From UBA11891 sp049890035 (lineage in GTDB: Bacteria; Bacteroidota; Bacteroidia; Flavobacteriales; Flavobacteriaceae), in the NCBI GenBank assembly GCA_049890035.1, contig JBMHCG010000012.1:1-64000 (forward strand): a stretch of DNA of 64,000 bases, given 5' to 3'. A model generated the notes under the pieces. That model was given only the letters and a program-made list of their open reading frames with translations, did no database searches and was not told where the DNA came from. Below are positions 16,326 through 25,434 of the stretch, piece by piece; the first letter of the stretch is position 1, and every line of letters begins with the position of its first letter. Made by a program: the position numbers and the translations under genes.

Positions 16326-19172
16326 TCAAGATGCTACATAGGAAGAAACAGGAGAACAGCTACACACCAAATTACGATCCCCAAAGGCTTCATCTACCCT
16401 TCTTACGGCAGGCCAAAATTTATTATTACTGACAAAAGGAAGCGGGTAAGCGGCTTTTTTTCGACTGTAAGGATGTGTCCAATGATCATCAGTTAGCATG
16501 TTTAGGGTGTGTGGTGCATTGTGCAGTAGCGCCAGTTGTTCCTTGTCATTAGCTGCTGTTTCAATTTCCACCCGGATAGAAATCATGGCTTCGCAGAAGC
16601 GATCCATTTCTTCTTTGTTTTCACTTTCTGTGGGTTCAATCATCATGGTACCCGCAACGGGGAAAGAAACTGTGGGTGCATGAAAACCATAGTCCATCAG
16701 GCGTTTCGCAATATCAGTGACTTCTACTCCATGGGCTTTAAAATCTCGACAGTCAATGATGAGTTCATGGGCGGCTCTACCCTTTTCTCCCGTATAAAGT
16801 ATGGGATAGGCACCTTCTAATCTATTTTTTATGTAATTGGCGTTGAGAATAGCTACTTCGGTAGCACGACGCAATCCAGTACCTCCAAGCATCCGTATAT
16901 AACCGTAGGAGATTAAACAGGCCATGGCTGATCCCCAAGGAGCTCCCGAGACGGCTGGGATGGGTTGTTTCCCTCCTGTAGATACGTGTGGATTGGTAGG
17001 TAAATAAGCTGCCAAATGTGCAGCTACACAAATTGGGCCGACACCGGGTCCACCCCCACCGTGTGGGATGGCAAATGTTTTGTGTAAATTCAAATGGCAG
17101 ACGTCTGCACCGATTTGCGCGGGACTTGTCAGTCCAACCTGTGCATTCATGTTGGCACCATCCATGTAGACCTGTCCGCCGTATTGGTGAACCAATGCAG
17201 TGATGTCTTGGATTTTACTTTCAAACACACCATGTGTAGAGGGGTAGGTAATCATCAATGCTGCCAAATTATCTTGATGTGCTTTGGCTTTTTCAGACAA
17301 GTCTTCCCAGTCAATATTTCCTTGGGCATCGGCTTTGGTAACGACCACTTTCATTCCAGCCATTACGGCTGATGCAGGATTGGTTCCATGAGCTGATGCG
17401 GGTATGAGGCACACATTTCTGTGCTGTTCTCCCCGTGCATAATGATACGCACGGATTACCATCAAGCCTGAGTATTCACCCTGTGCGCCTGAATTAGGTT
17501 GTAAGGAGGTAGCGGCAAAACCGGTAACTTCATTCAATTGTATTTCCAATTCGCTCAACATTTTTTGATACCCTTTTGCCTGATCTAGAGGAATGAAGGG
17601 ATGCAAATTGTTCCATTGCGGCCAACTTAAGGGAAGCATTTCTACTGCTGCATTCAATTTCATTGTACAGGATCCCAATGAAATCATGGATTGATTAAGT
17701 GCTAAGTCTTTTCTTTCTAGCTTTTTTATGTAGCGCATTAAGGCCGTTTCGGAATGATAGGAGTTGAAAACGGCGTGTGTCAAATAATCTGTTTGTCTTT
17801 CAAGGTCTTTCGGTAATCGATTGTCGATTTCTTTCGGTACACTAGCTTTTTGCCCCCCCCATTTTTCAAAAATACCAACCAATTTTTCAAGTGCTTTCTC
17901 GTTAGTACATTCATTGATTGAAATTGCGAGTTGGGAATCATCAATGTAATTCAGGTTGATGTTATTTTCCAATGCAATAGGCTCAATTTCCTTCCTTGGA
18001 AGGGCCAATCTAAGGGTGTCAAAAAAAGTATCATTCAACTGTTTCAGTCCTAAAGTTTCTAAGGTCTCGGACAGCCGTACCGCCGTCTGATGAATATGCA
18101 TTGCAATTTGCCGCAGTTTATTTGGACCATGGTATACGGCATACATCCCCGCCATTACCGCAAGCAACACTTGAGCAGTACAGATATTGGATGTTGCCCG
18201 GTCCCTTTTGATATGTTGTTCCCTCGTTTGCAATGCCATTCGTAGGGCAGGGTGTTCATCCAAATCTTTCGTTTGACCGATGATCCGACCCGGGACATAT
18301 CTTTTGTAGGTTTCGTGTGTAGCAAAATAGGCAGCGTGGGGGCCACCATATCCTAAAGGTATTCCAAAACGTTGGGTGGATCCTACCACTACGTCAGCAC
18401 CCAACTGACCCGGGGCTTCCAATATCAATAAGGCCATTATATCGGCGGCAACAGCTACTTTTATTTGTGCTTTGTGAAGGGCGTCAATGTGTTTTTTTAA
18501 ATCTGGGACTTGTCCAGATTTACCTGGGTATTGGATCAATGCTCCGAAGTAGCTTGAGTCGGTGGTTACCGAATCGAGGGGTGCAACGACCAATTCAATG
18601 CCCAATGGCTCGGCTCGGGTTTGCAGAACAGATAGTGTTTGTGGCAGAACCTCTGCGTCCACATAGAAACGATGGCTGTTGTTTTTCTTTTGTTCGCGTT
18701 CACGCACGGCATACAACAAAGTCATGGCTTCTGCAGCCGCAGTACTTTCATCCAGCAAAGAGGCATTGGCAATAGGGAGTCCTGTCAAATCACACACAAC
18801 GGTCTGGAAGTTGAAAATGGCTTCCAATCGCCCCTGGGCAATCTCAGCCTGATAAGGCGTGTAAGCAGTATACCAACCTGGATTTTCGAGTATGTTTCTT
18901 TGAATGACAGCTGGGGTAACAGCAGGGTGGTATCCCAATCCTATATAGCAATCAAATTGCTTGTTTTCGTTACCTAGCTGGAGAATTTCTTGAAGGAATT
19001 GGTGTTCTGAAATGCCTTCGGGAAGCGCAAGGTTTTTTTGCAATCGAATGCTGCTGGGAAGGGTTTGATCCATTAGCTCCTCCATGCTTTTTACTTGGAG
19101 TTGCTGCAGCATTTTCTCTATTTCTCGTTCATTGGGGCCAATATGACGGCTTTCAAATGTATCAGGGTGCAT
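16326..19172 (-). CDS. gcvP: glycine dehydrogenase (decarboxylating), P protein
   Basis: 948 residues from ATG at 19172 (MHPDTFESRHIG, the conserved GcvP start); a TTG-based extension is rejected because it runs through the promoter. The P protein decarboxylates glycine with pyridoxal phosphate and passes the aminomethyl group to lipoylated GcvH. The full-length fused form is present: N-terminal half with YTPYQAEIAQGRLEAI, C-terminal half with the PLP lysine in HLNLHKTFAIPHGGGGPG. A consensus promoter lies at 19191-19223. The other glycine-cleavage genes are not in the window. Confidence 0.97.
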   Translation of the reverse strand: MHPDTFESRHIGPNEREIEKMLQQLQVKSMEELMDQTLPSSIRLQKNLALPEGISEHQFLQEILQLGNENKQFDCYIGLGYHPAVTPAVIQRNILENPGWYTAYTPYQAEIAQGRLEAIFNFQTVVCDLTGLPIANASLLDESTAAAEAMTLLYAVREREQKKNNSHRFYVDAEVLPQTLSVLQTRAEPLGIELVVAPLDSVTTDSSYFGALIQYPGKSGQVPDLKKHIDALHKAQIKVAVAADIMALLILEAPGQLGADVVVGSTQRFGIPLGYGGPHAAYFATHETYKRYVPGRIIGQTKDLDEHPALRMALQTREQHIKRDRATSNICTAQVLLAVMAGMYAVYHGPNKLRQIAMHIHQTAVRLSETLETLGLKQLNDTFFDTLRLALPRKEIEPIALENNINLNYIDDSQLAISINECTNEKALEKLVGIFEKWGGQKASVPKEIDNRLPKDLERQTDYLTHAVFNSYHSETALMRYIKKLERKDLALNQSMISLGSCTMKLNAAVEMLPLSWPQWNNLHPFIPLDQAKGYQKMLSELEIQLNEVTGFAATSLQPNSGAQGEYSGLMVIRAYHYARGEQHRNVCLIPASAHGTNPASAVMAGMKVVVTKADAQGNIDWEDLSEKAKAHQDNLAALMITYPSTHGVFESKIQDITALVHQYGGQVYMDGANMNAQVGLTSPAQIGADVCHLNLHKTFAIPHGGGGPGVGPICVAAHLAAYLPTNPHVSTGGKQPIPAVSGAPWGSAMACLISYGYIRMLGGTGLRRATEVAILNANYIKNRLEGAYPILYTGEKGRAAHELIIDCRDFKAHGVEVTDIAKRLMDYGFHAPTVSFPVAGTMMIEPTESENKEEMDRFCEAMISIRVEIETAANDKEQLALLHNAPHTLNMLTDDHWTHPYSRKKAAYPLPFVSNNKFWPAVRRVDEAFGDRNLVCSCSPVSSYVAS

Positions 19173-19190
19173 TGAAGAAATATTTTCAAG

Positions 19191-19223
19191 CAAAAATAGT
19201 TGATTTGTTACGATTGGTACCAA
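19191..19223 (-). promoter_or_regulatory. promoter of gcvP
   Basis: On the minus strand TTG (19223-19221), a 22-nt spacer and TATTTTTG (19198-19191) match the Bacteroidota consensus TTG-N17-23-TAnnTTTG exactly. The -7 box is 19 nt from the gcvP ATG. Confidence 0.65.
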
Positions 19224-19295
19224 AAAAATAACACGCCAAGTACCATATTTTTTAACGCTTTCAGTGAGTTGTTAACAAATGAATATTTTTGTCAG

Positions 19296-20084
19296 ATGCC
19301 AAAGCTACAAACCTTACTAGATCATTATATCGATTCGAGCCTTCATGTGGCAACCGCCGTGGTTGCTTTGGTTTTTGTCACAGCCAATCAATTTCAGTCA
19401 ACACTAGATTACTCTATCTATGGGACTGTTTTTTTTGCCACTGTGGTGGGATACAACACGATTAAGTTTGGAAATTTAGATGGGAAAAAAAAGCGTTTTT
19501 TCTTCAATCAATATTCCCTCCTTACATATTCTTTTGCAGGGCTTTTTTTCCTCAGTTCATTATTTTTTCCAGTCCAACAACAACTCATTCTGGTTTGCGT
19601 TTCTCTTATGGTTTTTTTTTATGCTTTTCCAATTTATAGTGGAGGTAAGAATATCCGCAACCGGAAAAAAGTCAAAATTTATTGGGTAGCGTTTGTTTGG
19701 AGTCTATTTACTGTGATTTTTCCCGTTTCCGATGTATTCTTAGAAGGCAAAGGACTTGCAGTATTAGCACACCGTTTTGTGTTTGTTTTTTGTGCTACAT
19801 TACCATTTGAAATTCGAGATTTGGCGACAGATCCCAATAGTCTTCGAACCTGGCCGCAACGCTTTGGTGTTTGGAAGACGCGCATACTCGGTATTTTATT
19901 GGTTGTTATTGCCAGCTTGTTTTTGTTTTGTTGGTCCGTGGAAGATCAAATTGTCACCCTGGTGATACACCTTCTTTTGGCAGGATGTATTTTGGGGGCA
20001 GACACGAAACAATCAAAATATTATGCTTCCTTTTTCGTAGAAAGCATTCCCTTGTTGTGGGCCTTATTAGGGGTCTTAATCTAA
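19296..20084 (+). CDS. UbiA-like integral membrane protein
   Basis: 262 residues from ATG at 19296 with about seven or eight hydrophobic segments. FEIRDLATDPNSLRTWPQRF resembles the second Asp-rich motif of UbiA prenyltransferases, and the helix layout fits. The first motif (NDxxDxxxD) is not intact: the expected place reads GYNTIKFGNLDGKKKR. So the fold is likely UbiA-like but prenyltransfer is uncertain. Divergent from gcvP and overlapping the end of the M3 peptidase gene by 4 nt. TATTTTTG at 19284-19291 sits only 4 nt from the ATG, which would give an almost leaderless mRNA if used. Confidence 0.7.
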   Translation: MPKLQTLLDHYIDSSLHVATAVVALVFVTANQFQSTLDYSIYGTVFFATVVGYNTIKFGNLDGKKKRFFFNQYSLLTYSFAGLFFLSSLFFPVQQQLILVCVSLMVFFYAFPIYSGGKNIRNRKKVKIYWVAFVWSLFTVIFPVSDVFLEGKGLAVLAHRFVFVFCATLPFEIRDLATDPNSLRTWPQRFGVWKTRILGILLVVIASLFLFCWSVEDQIVTLVIHLLLAGCILGADTKQSKYYASFFVESIPLLWALLGVLI

Positions 20085-22105
20085 GAATGGATCAAACCAC
20101 TTCTCCGAAGCAGTGCTTCTATGGTGGGTTCCTTACCGCGAAATTTTTTGTACAGTTCCATTGGGTGTTCGGTCCCCCCTTTTGATAAAATTTCTTGTAC
20201 GAAGCAGTGGGCAGTTGCCTGATCAAAAATGCCTTCTTTTACAAATTTCTCGAAAGCGTCTGCATCCAATACTTCAGCCCATTTATAACTGTAGTAGCCA
20301 GCAGAATACCCCCCTTGAAAAATATGTGAAAAAGAAGGGCTCATAGCATTTTCTTCGACGTCAGGAGTCCATTGGAAGGGACGCAATACATTCTTTTCGT
20401 GCTCCTTTACACGAGTAATTGTTGCTGCATCTTTCCCGTGATAGGATAAATCCAAATACGCAAAACTCAATTGGCGAAGGGTTTGTAGACCTTGTTGGAA
20501 TTGGGCTATTTTTTTTAGTTTTTTAATTTGCTCAAGCTCCAAAACATCTCCTGTTTGATAGTGCTTGGCAAAGCGTTTTAAGGCCTCTTCTTCGTAACAC
20601 CAATTTTCCATGATTTGACTGGGCAATTCAACAAAATCCCAATACACACTAGTACCACTTAGACTGCTGTAAGTCGTGTTCGACAACATGCCATGGAGTG
20701 CATGTCCAAATTCATGAAAAAGTGTTGTTACTTCTTGGAAGGTAAGAAGCGAGGGTACTGTTTTCGAAGGAGGAGTGAAATTGCACACGATTGAAACATG
20801 TGGACGGATCCCTTTTTTTTGCGAACGAAACGTGGTCATCCAGGCACCGTTGCGTTTCCCCGGACGCGGAAAAAAATCCATATATAAGACAGCTACGAAA
20901 TTACCTTTGGTATCGGTAACCTCAAAACACTGAACATCGGGGTGATACCCTTCGATGGAATCGGTTTTTTTAAAATGAAGACCATACAGTTCTTGTGTGA
21001 TGGCGAACAATCCTTGAAGCACGTTGGGGAGTGCAAAATAGGGTTTGAGCTCTTGTTCGTTTAATTGGAGTTTTTCTTGCTTTATTTTTTCCGTAATAAA
21101 TGCGGTATCCCATTTCTGAACGGAATCAATACCCAGCTGTTTGCGGGCAAATGTGATAAGAGCTTCCCATTCGTTTTCCGCTGCGGGTCGGGCTTGTTCA
21201 TGCAAGTGATCCAAAAAACGGCGAACTTCGGTCTCGGATTGAGCCATGCGTTCTTCCAAAACAAATGCGGCATGCGATTCATAGCCTAGCAATTGCGCTC
21301 TTTGATGCCGTAATTGTGCCAACTTCAAAAGGATGGTTTCATTGTTGTTTGAATTTTTCTGGAATCCTTTTCTTCCAAAAGCAAGAGCCAACTCTTTGCG
21401 TCGTTCTCGATTTTCAGCATAGGTCATAAAAGGGAGGTAACTTGGATAATCCAGTGTGATGACCCACCCATCAAGATTCCGATCTTGAGCGGCTGCTTTG
21501 GCTGCTGAAACAGCACTATCAGGGAGCCCTTTTATGTCAGATGTTTTGGTAAGATGAAGAAAATAGTTTTGTGTATCGGCTAAGACGTGTTCACCAAAAC
21601 GCAAGGATAATTGGGTCAATTCGGTATCGATTTGCTTTAGTCTTTTTTTATCCTCAGATGCAAGTAACGCGCCGTTGCGGGTAAAGCTTTTGTATTGTTT
21701 GTTTAGAAGGGTTTGTTCTTCTGTAGTGAGTTGTTCATTATCTTTATGAGAATAAACATATTGTATGCGTTCAAAAAGAGCCGGATCCAAACGCAGATTA
21801 TTATAGAAATCAGTTAACAAGGGTGCTGCTTGCTGGGTGGTTTTTTGTAATTCAGGTGAAGTTTCAGCGGCATTGAGATTGTGAAGCAAAGAAGCATTCC
21901 TACTGAGTAATTCGCCCAATTGGTCAAGCCGTTTCAAAGTATTCTCGAAAGTGGGTTTTTCGGGATTATTAATTAATTCTTGCCATTCATTTTTTGCCTT
22001 TTCAATACTGAATTCGATGGCGGTTAGAAAATGATTCGTATGAATTTTTGAGAATGGTGCGGTTTCGTGTGGGGTTGTGAAAGGGTGTAATAATGGATTG
22101 TTCAA
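20081..22105 (-). CDS. dcp: M3 family metallopeptidase (peptidyl-dipeptidase Dcp / oligopeptidase A type)
   Basis: 674 residues. Zinc site HEFGHAL within TLFHEFGHALHGM, followed by the third ligand Glu in WDFVELPSQIMENW, both diagnostic of family M3. No signal peptide, so probably cytoplasmic degradation of short peptides. The start is a TTG at 22105 (reads NNPLLHPFTTP, the conserved N-terminus); no ATG is available nearby. It lies 3 nt downstream of purE on the same strand and converges with the UbiA-like gene, overlapping by 4 nt. Dcp versus oligopeptidase A cannot be separated here. Confidence 0.92.
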   Translation of the reverse strand: MNNPLLHPFTTPHETAPFSKIHTNHFLTAIEFSIEKAKNEWQELINNPEKPTFENTLKRLDQLGELLSRNASLLHNLNAAETSPELQKTTQQAAPLLTDFYNNLRLDPALFERIQYVYSHKDNEQLTTEEQTLLNKQYKSFTRNGALLASEDKKRLKQIDTELTQLSLRFGEHVLADTQNYFLHLTKTSDIKGLPDSAVSAAKAAAQDRNLDGWVITLDYPSYLPFMTYAENRERRKELALAFGRKGFQKNSNNNETILLKLAQLRHQRAQLLGYESHAAFVLEERMAQSETEVRRFLDHLHEQARPAAENEWEALITFARKQLGIDSVQKWDTAFITEKIKQEKLQLNEQELKPYFALPNVLQGLFAITQELYGLHFKKTDSIEGYHPDVQCFEVTDTKGNFVAVLYMDFFPRPGKRNGAWMTTFRSQKKGIRPHVSIVCNFTPPSKTVPSLLTFQEVTTLFHEFGHALHGMLSNTTYSSLSGTSVYWDFVELPSQIMENWCYEEEALKRFAKHYQTGDVLELEQIKKLKKIAQFQQGLQTLRQLSFAYLDLSYHGKDAATITRVKEHEKNVLRPFQWTPDVEENAMSPSFSHIFQGGYSAGYYSYKWAEVLDADAFEKFVKEGIFDQATAHCFVQEILSKGGTEHPMELYKKFRGKEPTIEALLRRSGLIHS

Positions 22106-22108
22106 GGT

Positions 22109-22594
22109 TTAGGAATTTATACGTTTGGCACTTTGGTGAACTTTGTCGGCCAAAGATTTTTTGTAGTTCATTATTTTTTCTTGAACGGCTGCTTGGTTGC
22201 TACCAATAATTTGTGCTGCCAAAATACCTGCGTTTTTAGCACCGTCTAATGCTACAGTGGCCACGGGAACACCGCCGGGCATTTGCAGAATGGAAAGTAT
22301 AGAGTCCCATCCGTCAATCGAATTCCTTGATTTGATGGGTACACCAATAACAGGTAGGGGACTCAAAGCAGCAATCATGCCAGGCAGGTGTGCTGCTCCG
22401 CCAGCTCCTGCAATGATTACAGAGATACCCCGAAGGTGCGCTTCTTGTCCATAGACCATTAATTTTTCTGGTGTTCGATGGGCAGATACAATATCTACTT
22501 CCGTTTTTATTTCAAATTCTTTCAGGATGTCTATTGCTTCCTTCATGACGGGTAAGTCAGATTGACTTCCCATAATAATTCCTACAGTTCCCAT
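22109..22594 (-). CDS. purE: N5-carboxyaminoimidazole ribonucleotide mutase
   Basis: 161 residues. PurE class I: MGSQSDLPVM at the N-terminus, SAHRTPEKL with the catalytic His, and AGAGGAAHLPGMIAA. It converts N5-CAIR, made by PurK, to CAIR in purine synthesis. It starts 1 nt after the purK stop; both are minus-strand and co-transcribed, with dcp following. Confidence 0.97.
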   Translation of the reverse strand: MGTVGIIMGSQSDLPVMKEAIDILKEFEIKTEVDIVSAHRTPEKLMVYGQEAHLRGISVIIAGAGGAAHLPGMIAALSPLPVIGVPIKSRNSIDGWDSILSILQMPGGVPVATVALDGAKNAGILAAQIIGSNQAAVQEKIMNYKKSLADKVHQSAKRINS

Positions 22595-22595
22595 A

Positions 22596-23750
22596 TTAAA
22601 TACTTATTACTTCAATAGTTTCTTTTACTTGTGCAGCGAGTTCTCTAGCTTCTCGTAGCTCGGGGTGTACAATGGTGACGTGTCCCATTTTTCTAAAAGG
22701 GCGGGTTTCTTTTTTTCCGTACAGATGAGGAGCCACTCCCTCCATCCCTAAAATTTGATCGATATTTTTGTATTGAACACGGCCATAGTGTCCTTCTTTC
22801 CCAACCAGATTGACCATAACAGCACTGAGTTTGTTGGCTGTATGTCCCAAAGGGAGGTCCAGCAGCGCGCGTATATGTTGTTCGAATTGGGAAGTATAGG
22901 CAGCCTCGAGGGTATAGTGACCGCTATTGTGTGGACGAGGGGCTACTTCATTAACAAGAATTTCGTCTTCTTGTGTCCAAAATAGTTCAACGGCCAAGAG
23001 ACCGACATGGTCAAAGGCTTTTGAAACGGTATGAGCAAGTTCGGCAGCCTTCTGAGCAATACCCTCAGGGACCTGAGCGGGACAGAGTACATATTCTACT
23101 TGGTTGGCCGTTGGATGAAACTCCATTTCCACTAATGGATAGGATTTTATTTCTCCTTGCGGTCTTCGACAGACCATCAGGGCCAGTTCTTTTTTAAAGG
23201 GAATTAGGTCCTCTGCCAAACAGGCACCTTCTTCCAATGATTCAATATCTTGATTGTTTCTAACAATTTGAACTCCAAAACCGTCGTATCCCATGCGTGC
23301 TGATTTCCACACAAAAGGAAAGGAGCGTTTTCCTTTTAGAATGGATTGTTTCAGTCCATCAATAGTATCATACAACTCAAAAGGGGCTGTTGGAATGTTT
23401 TGTGATTGATAGAACGATTTTTGAGTACACTTGTTTTGGATACGTTCCAATACTTCGGGTTGTGGGTAAACAGCAATTCCTTTTTTTTGAAGTGTTTTAA
23501 GTGCATTGACATTTACATTTTCAATCTCTATTGTAAGCACGTCAACGTTACTCCCAAAATCTAAAACCGTATCGTAATCCATCAGATCACCCACAACAAA
23601 GGTATCACAAGCCAAGCGGGCAGGGGCTTGTGGATTGGGGTCTAGCACATAAGTTTGTAGATCCCATTGGCGCGTGGTATACAACAACATCTTTCCCAAT
23701 TGACCACCCCCTAAAATACCAATTGATTTGGTTCCCGAAAAATAACTCAT
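22596..23750 (-). CDS. purK: 5-(carboxyamino)imidazole ribonucleotide synthase
   Basis: 384 residues from ATG at 23750 (SYFSGTKSIGILGGGQLGKML); longer starts would run through the promoter and into adk. ATP-grasp enzyme that carboxylates AIR. Signatures: ILGGGQLGKML, the ATP-grasp FVWKSARMGYDGFGV, LAVELFWTQEDEILVNEVAPRPHNSGHYT. First gene of purK-purE-dcp. A -7 element lies 16 nt upstream of the start. Confidence 0.97.
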   Translation of the reverse strand: MSYFSGTKSIGILGGGQLGKMLLYTTRQWDLQTYVLDPNPQAPARLACDTFVVGDLMDYDTVLDFGSNVDVLTIEIENVNVNALKTLQKKGIAVYPQPEVLERIQNKCTQKSFYQSQNIPTAPFELYDTIDGLKQSILKGKRSFPFVWKSARMGYDGFGVQIVRNNQDIESLEEGACLAEDLIPFKKELALMVCRRPQGEIKSYPLVEMEFHPTANQVEYVLCPAQVPEGIAQKAAELAHTVSKAFDHVGLLAVELFWTQEDEILVNEVAPRPHNSGHYTLEAAYTSQFEQHIRALLDLPLGHTANKLSAVMVNLVGKEGHYGRVQYKNIDQILGMEGVAPHLYGKKETRPFRKMGHVTIVHPELREARELAAQVKETIEVISI

Positions 23751-23765
23751 TTCAATTCTTTGTAG

Positions 23766-23773
23766 CAAAAATA
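23766..23773 (-). promoter_or_regulatory. -7 element of purK
   Basis: Minus-strand TATTTTTG matches TAnnTTTG exactly; no well-placed TTG was seen. It faces the adk element at 23816-23823 in the divergent gap of 94 nt. Confidence 0.45.
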
Positions 23774-23815
23774 AGGATATCTTTCCGCTGAAAGAAAATT
23801 GCCCCTTAAATTGGA

Positions 23816-23823
23816 TATCTTTG
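23816..23823 (+). promoter_or_regulatory. -7 element of adk
   Basis: TATCTTTG matches TAnnTTTG exactly, 21 nt before the adk ATG. The nearest upstream TTG (23799-23801) gives a spacer of only 14 nt, shorter than usual. Confidence 0.45.
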
Positions 23824-23844
23824 TTCCAACAATAGACTACATTA

Positions 23845-24417
23845 ATGAAAATTCTGGTATTTTTTGGTAAACCTGGAGCCGGCAAAGGCACTCAGGCTGC
23901 ACTGTTAAAAAAACACTATCAACTTGTACATATTTCTACCGGTGATCTTTTCCGTTACAACATAAAAAATAAAACAGATTTAGGCCTTAAGGCTCAGTCA
24001 TACATTGATGCAGGTGATTTGGTTCCCGACCAAGTCACTATTGATATGCTTGAGGCAGAGGTGGAAAAAAACCCTGATGCGGGAGGCTTTATATTTGACG
24101 GTTTTCCCAGAACACATGCACAGGCCGAAGCTTTGGATCAATTTCTTGCGGGACGAAGTCTTTCTGTTTCTGCTACGATTGCCTTGGAAGCAGCAGATGA
24201 TGTTCTGATTGAAAGACTACTCAAAAGAGGAGAAACCAGTGGCCGTTCCGATGACCAAGATGAAGTAAAAATCCGAAACCGCTTTGATGAATACAACCAA
24301 AAAACAGCCCCATTAAAGAATTATTACGAAGGTCAAGGTAAATTCCATTCGGTGAACGGAATTGGAAGTCTGGAGGAAATTAGCCAGCGACTCACACAAC
24401 TGATTGACGGTCTCTAA
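23845..24417 (+). CDS. adk: adenylate kinase
   Basis: 190 residues, the short form with no extended LID domain. P-loop GKPGAGKGTQ at residues ~8-17, AMP-binding STGDLFR, FDGFPRT, and the lid region GRSDDQDEVKIRNRFDEY. It interconverts ATP, AMP and ADP. First gene of adk-obg-mpl, all closely spaced; its own -7 element is upstream. Confidence 0.97.
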   Translation: MKILVFFGKPGAGKGTQAALLKKHYQLVHISTGDLFRYNIKNKTDLGLKAQSYIDAGDLVPDQVTIDMLEAEVEKNPDAGGFIFDGFPRTHAQAEALDQFLAGRSLSVSATIALEAADDVLIERLLKRGETSGRSDDQDEVKIRNRFDEYNQKTAPLKNYYEGQGKFHSVNGIGSLEEISQRLTQLIDGL

Positions 24418-24426
24418 GTCCGTATT

Positions 24427-25434
24427 ATGACGGAAGGTAATTTTGTTGATTATGTAAAACTTTTCGTTGCCTCTGGTAATGGAGGTAGGGGCTCAACACA
24501 CCTTCGACGCGAAAAATTTGTTGCCAAAGGAGGACCCGATGGAGGCGACGGTGGGCGTGGTGGACATGTCATTGTTCGAGCCAACGCCAACTTATGGACG
24601 CTTTATTCCTTTAAGTTCAAAAAACACTTTGTTGCTGGTCATGGGGGCGATGGTGGGAAAAGCCGAAGTACAGGGGCTGACGGAGAAGATGTTTTTATCG
24701 ACGTCCCCCTAGGAACAGTAGTTCGAAGCACAGAAACTCAAGAAATCCTTGTTGAAATTACTGAAATGGGCCAAGAGGTTGTCCTCTTAAAAGGGGGGCT
24801 TGGCGGACGTGGCAATTGGCATTTCAAGTCCGCAACCCGCCAAACACCCCGCTATGCCCAACCGGGTCTTGAGGGTGAAGAAAGGCATCTCACACTAGAA
24901 TTGAAAGTATTGGCCGATGTTGGACTGGTAGGGTTTCCCAATGCAGGCAAATCAACCCTACTAGCCGCATTGACGGCTGCAAAACCCAAAATTGCAGACT
25001 ACGAGTTTACGACGCTGAAACCCAATCTCGGGATCGTACCCTACAGGGATTATCAGTCTTTTGTGATGGCTGATATACCAGGAATTATTAAAGGAGCTGC
25101 GGAAGGCAAAGGGTTGGGGCATTATTTTTTACGCCATATCGAACGCAATTCGATTCTACTATACCTGATCCCTGCGGATACTCCAGACGTTAAAAAAGCG
25201 TTTGATATTTTACGGTCAGAATTGATCGCCTACAATCCCGAGTTGATAGACAAAGCTTATGTCGTGGCATTGACCAAATGTGATTTGTTAGATGAAGAGT
25301 TAAGAATGGAATACCAAACGGAAATGAAAACAAATTTTTCAAGGATTCCACATTTTATGATTTCATCTGTTGCTCAACAAGGGATGCAGGAATTAAAAGA
25401 TGGTTTGTGGAATATGTTAAATCAAGAAATGTAA
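24427..25434 (+). CDS. obg: GTPase Obg
   Basis: 335 residues. N-terminal glycine-rich Obg fold (GRGSTHLRREKFVAKGGPDG, GGRGNWHF) then the G domain: G1 GFPNAGKST, G3 DIPGIIKGAAEGKGLG, G4 TKCD and G5 SSVAQ. Obg is an essential GTPase of large-subunit ribosome maturation. The stop is directly followed by the ATG of the next gene. The C-terminal OCT domain found in some species is absent, as in many Bacteroidota. Confidence 0.97.
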   Translation: MTEGNFVDYVKLFVASGNGGRGSTHLRREKFVAKGGPDGGDGGRGGHVIVRANANLWTLYSFKFKKHFVAGHGGDGGKSRSTGADGEDVFIDVPLGTVVRSTETQEILVEITEMGQEVVLLKGGLGGRGNWHFKSATRQTPRYAQPGLEGEERHLTLELKVLADVGLVGFPNAGKSTLLAALTAAKPKIADYEFTTLKPNLGIVPYRDYQSFVMADIPGIIKGAAEGKGLGHYFLRHIERNSILLYLIPADTPDVKKAFDILRSELIAYNPELIDKAYVVALTKCDLLDEELRMEYQTEMKTNFSRIPHFMISSVAQQGMQELKDGLWNMLNQEM

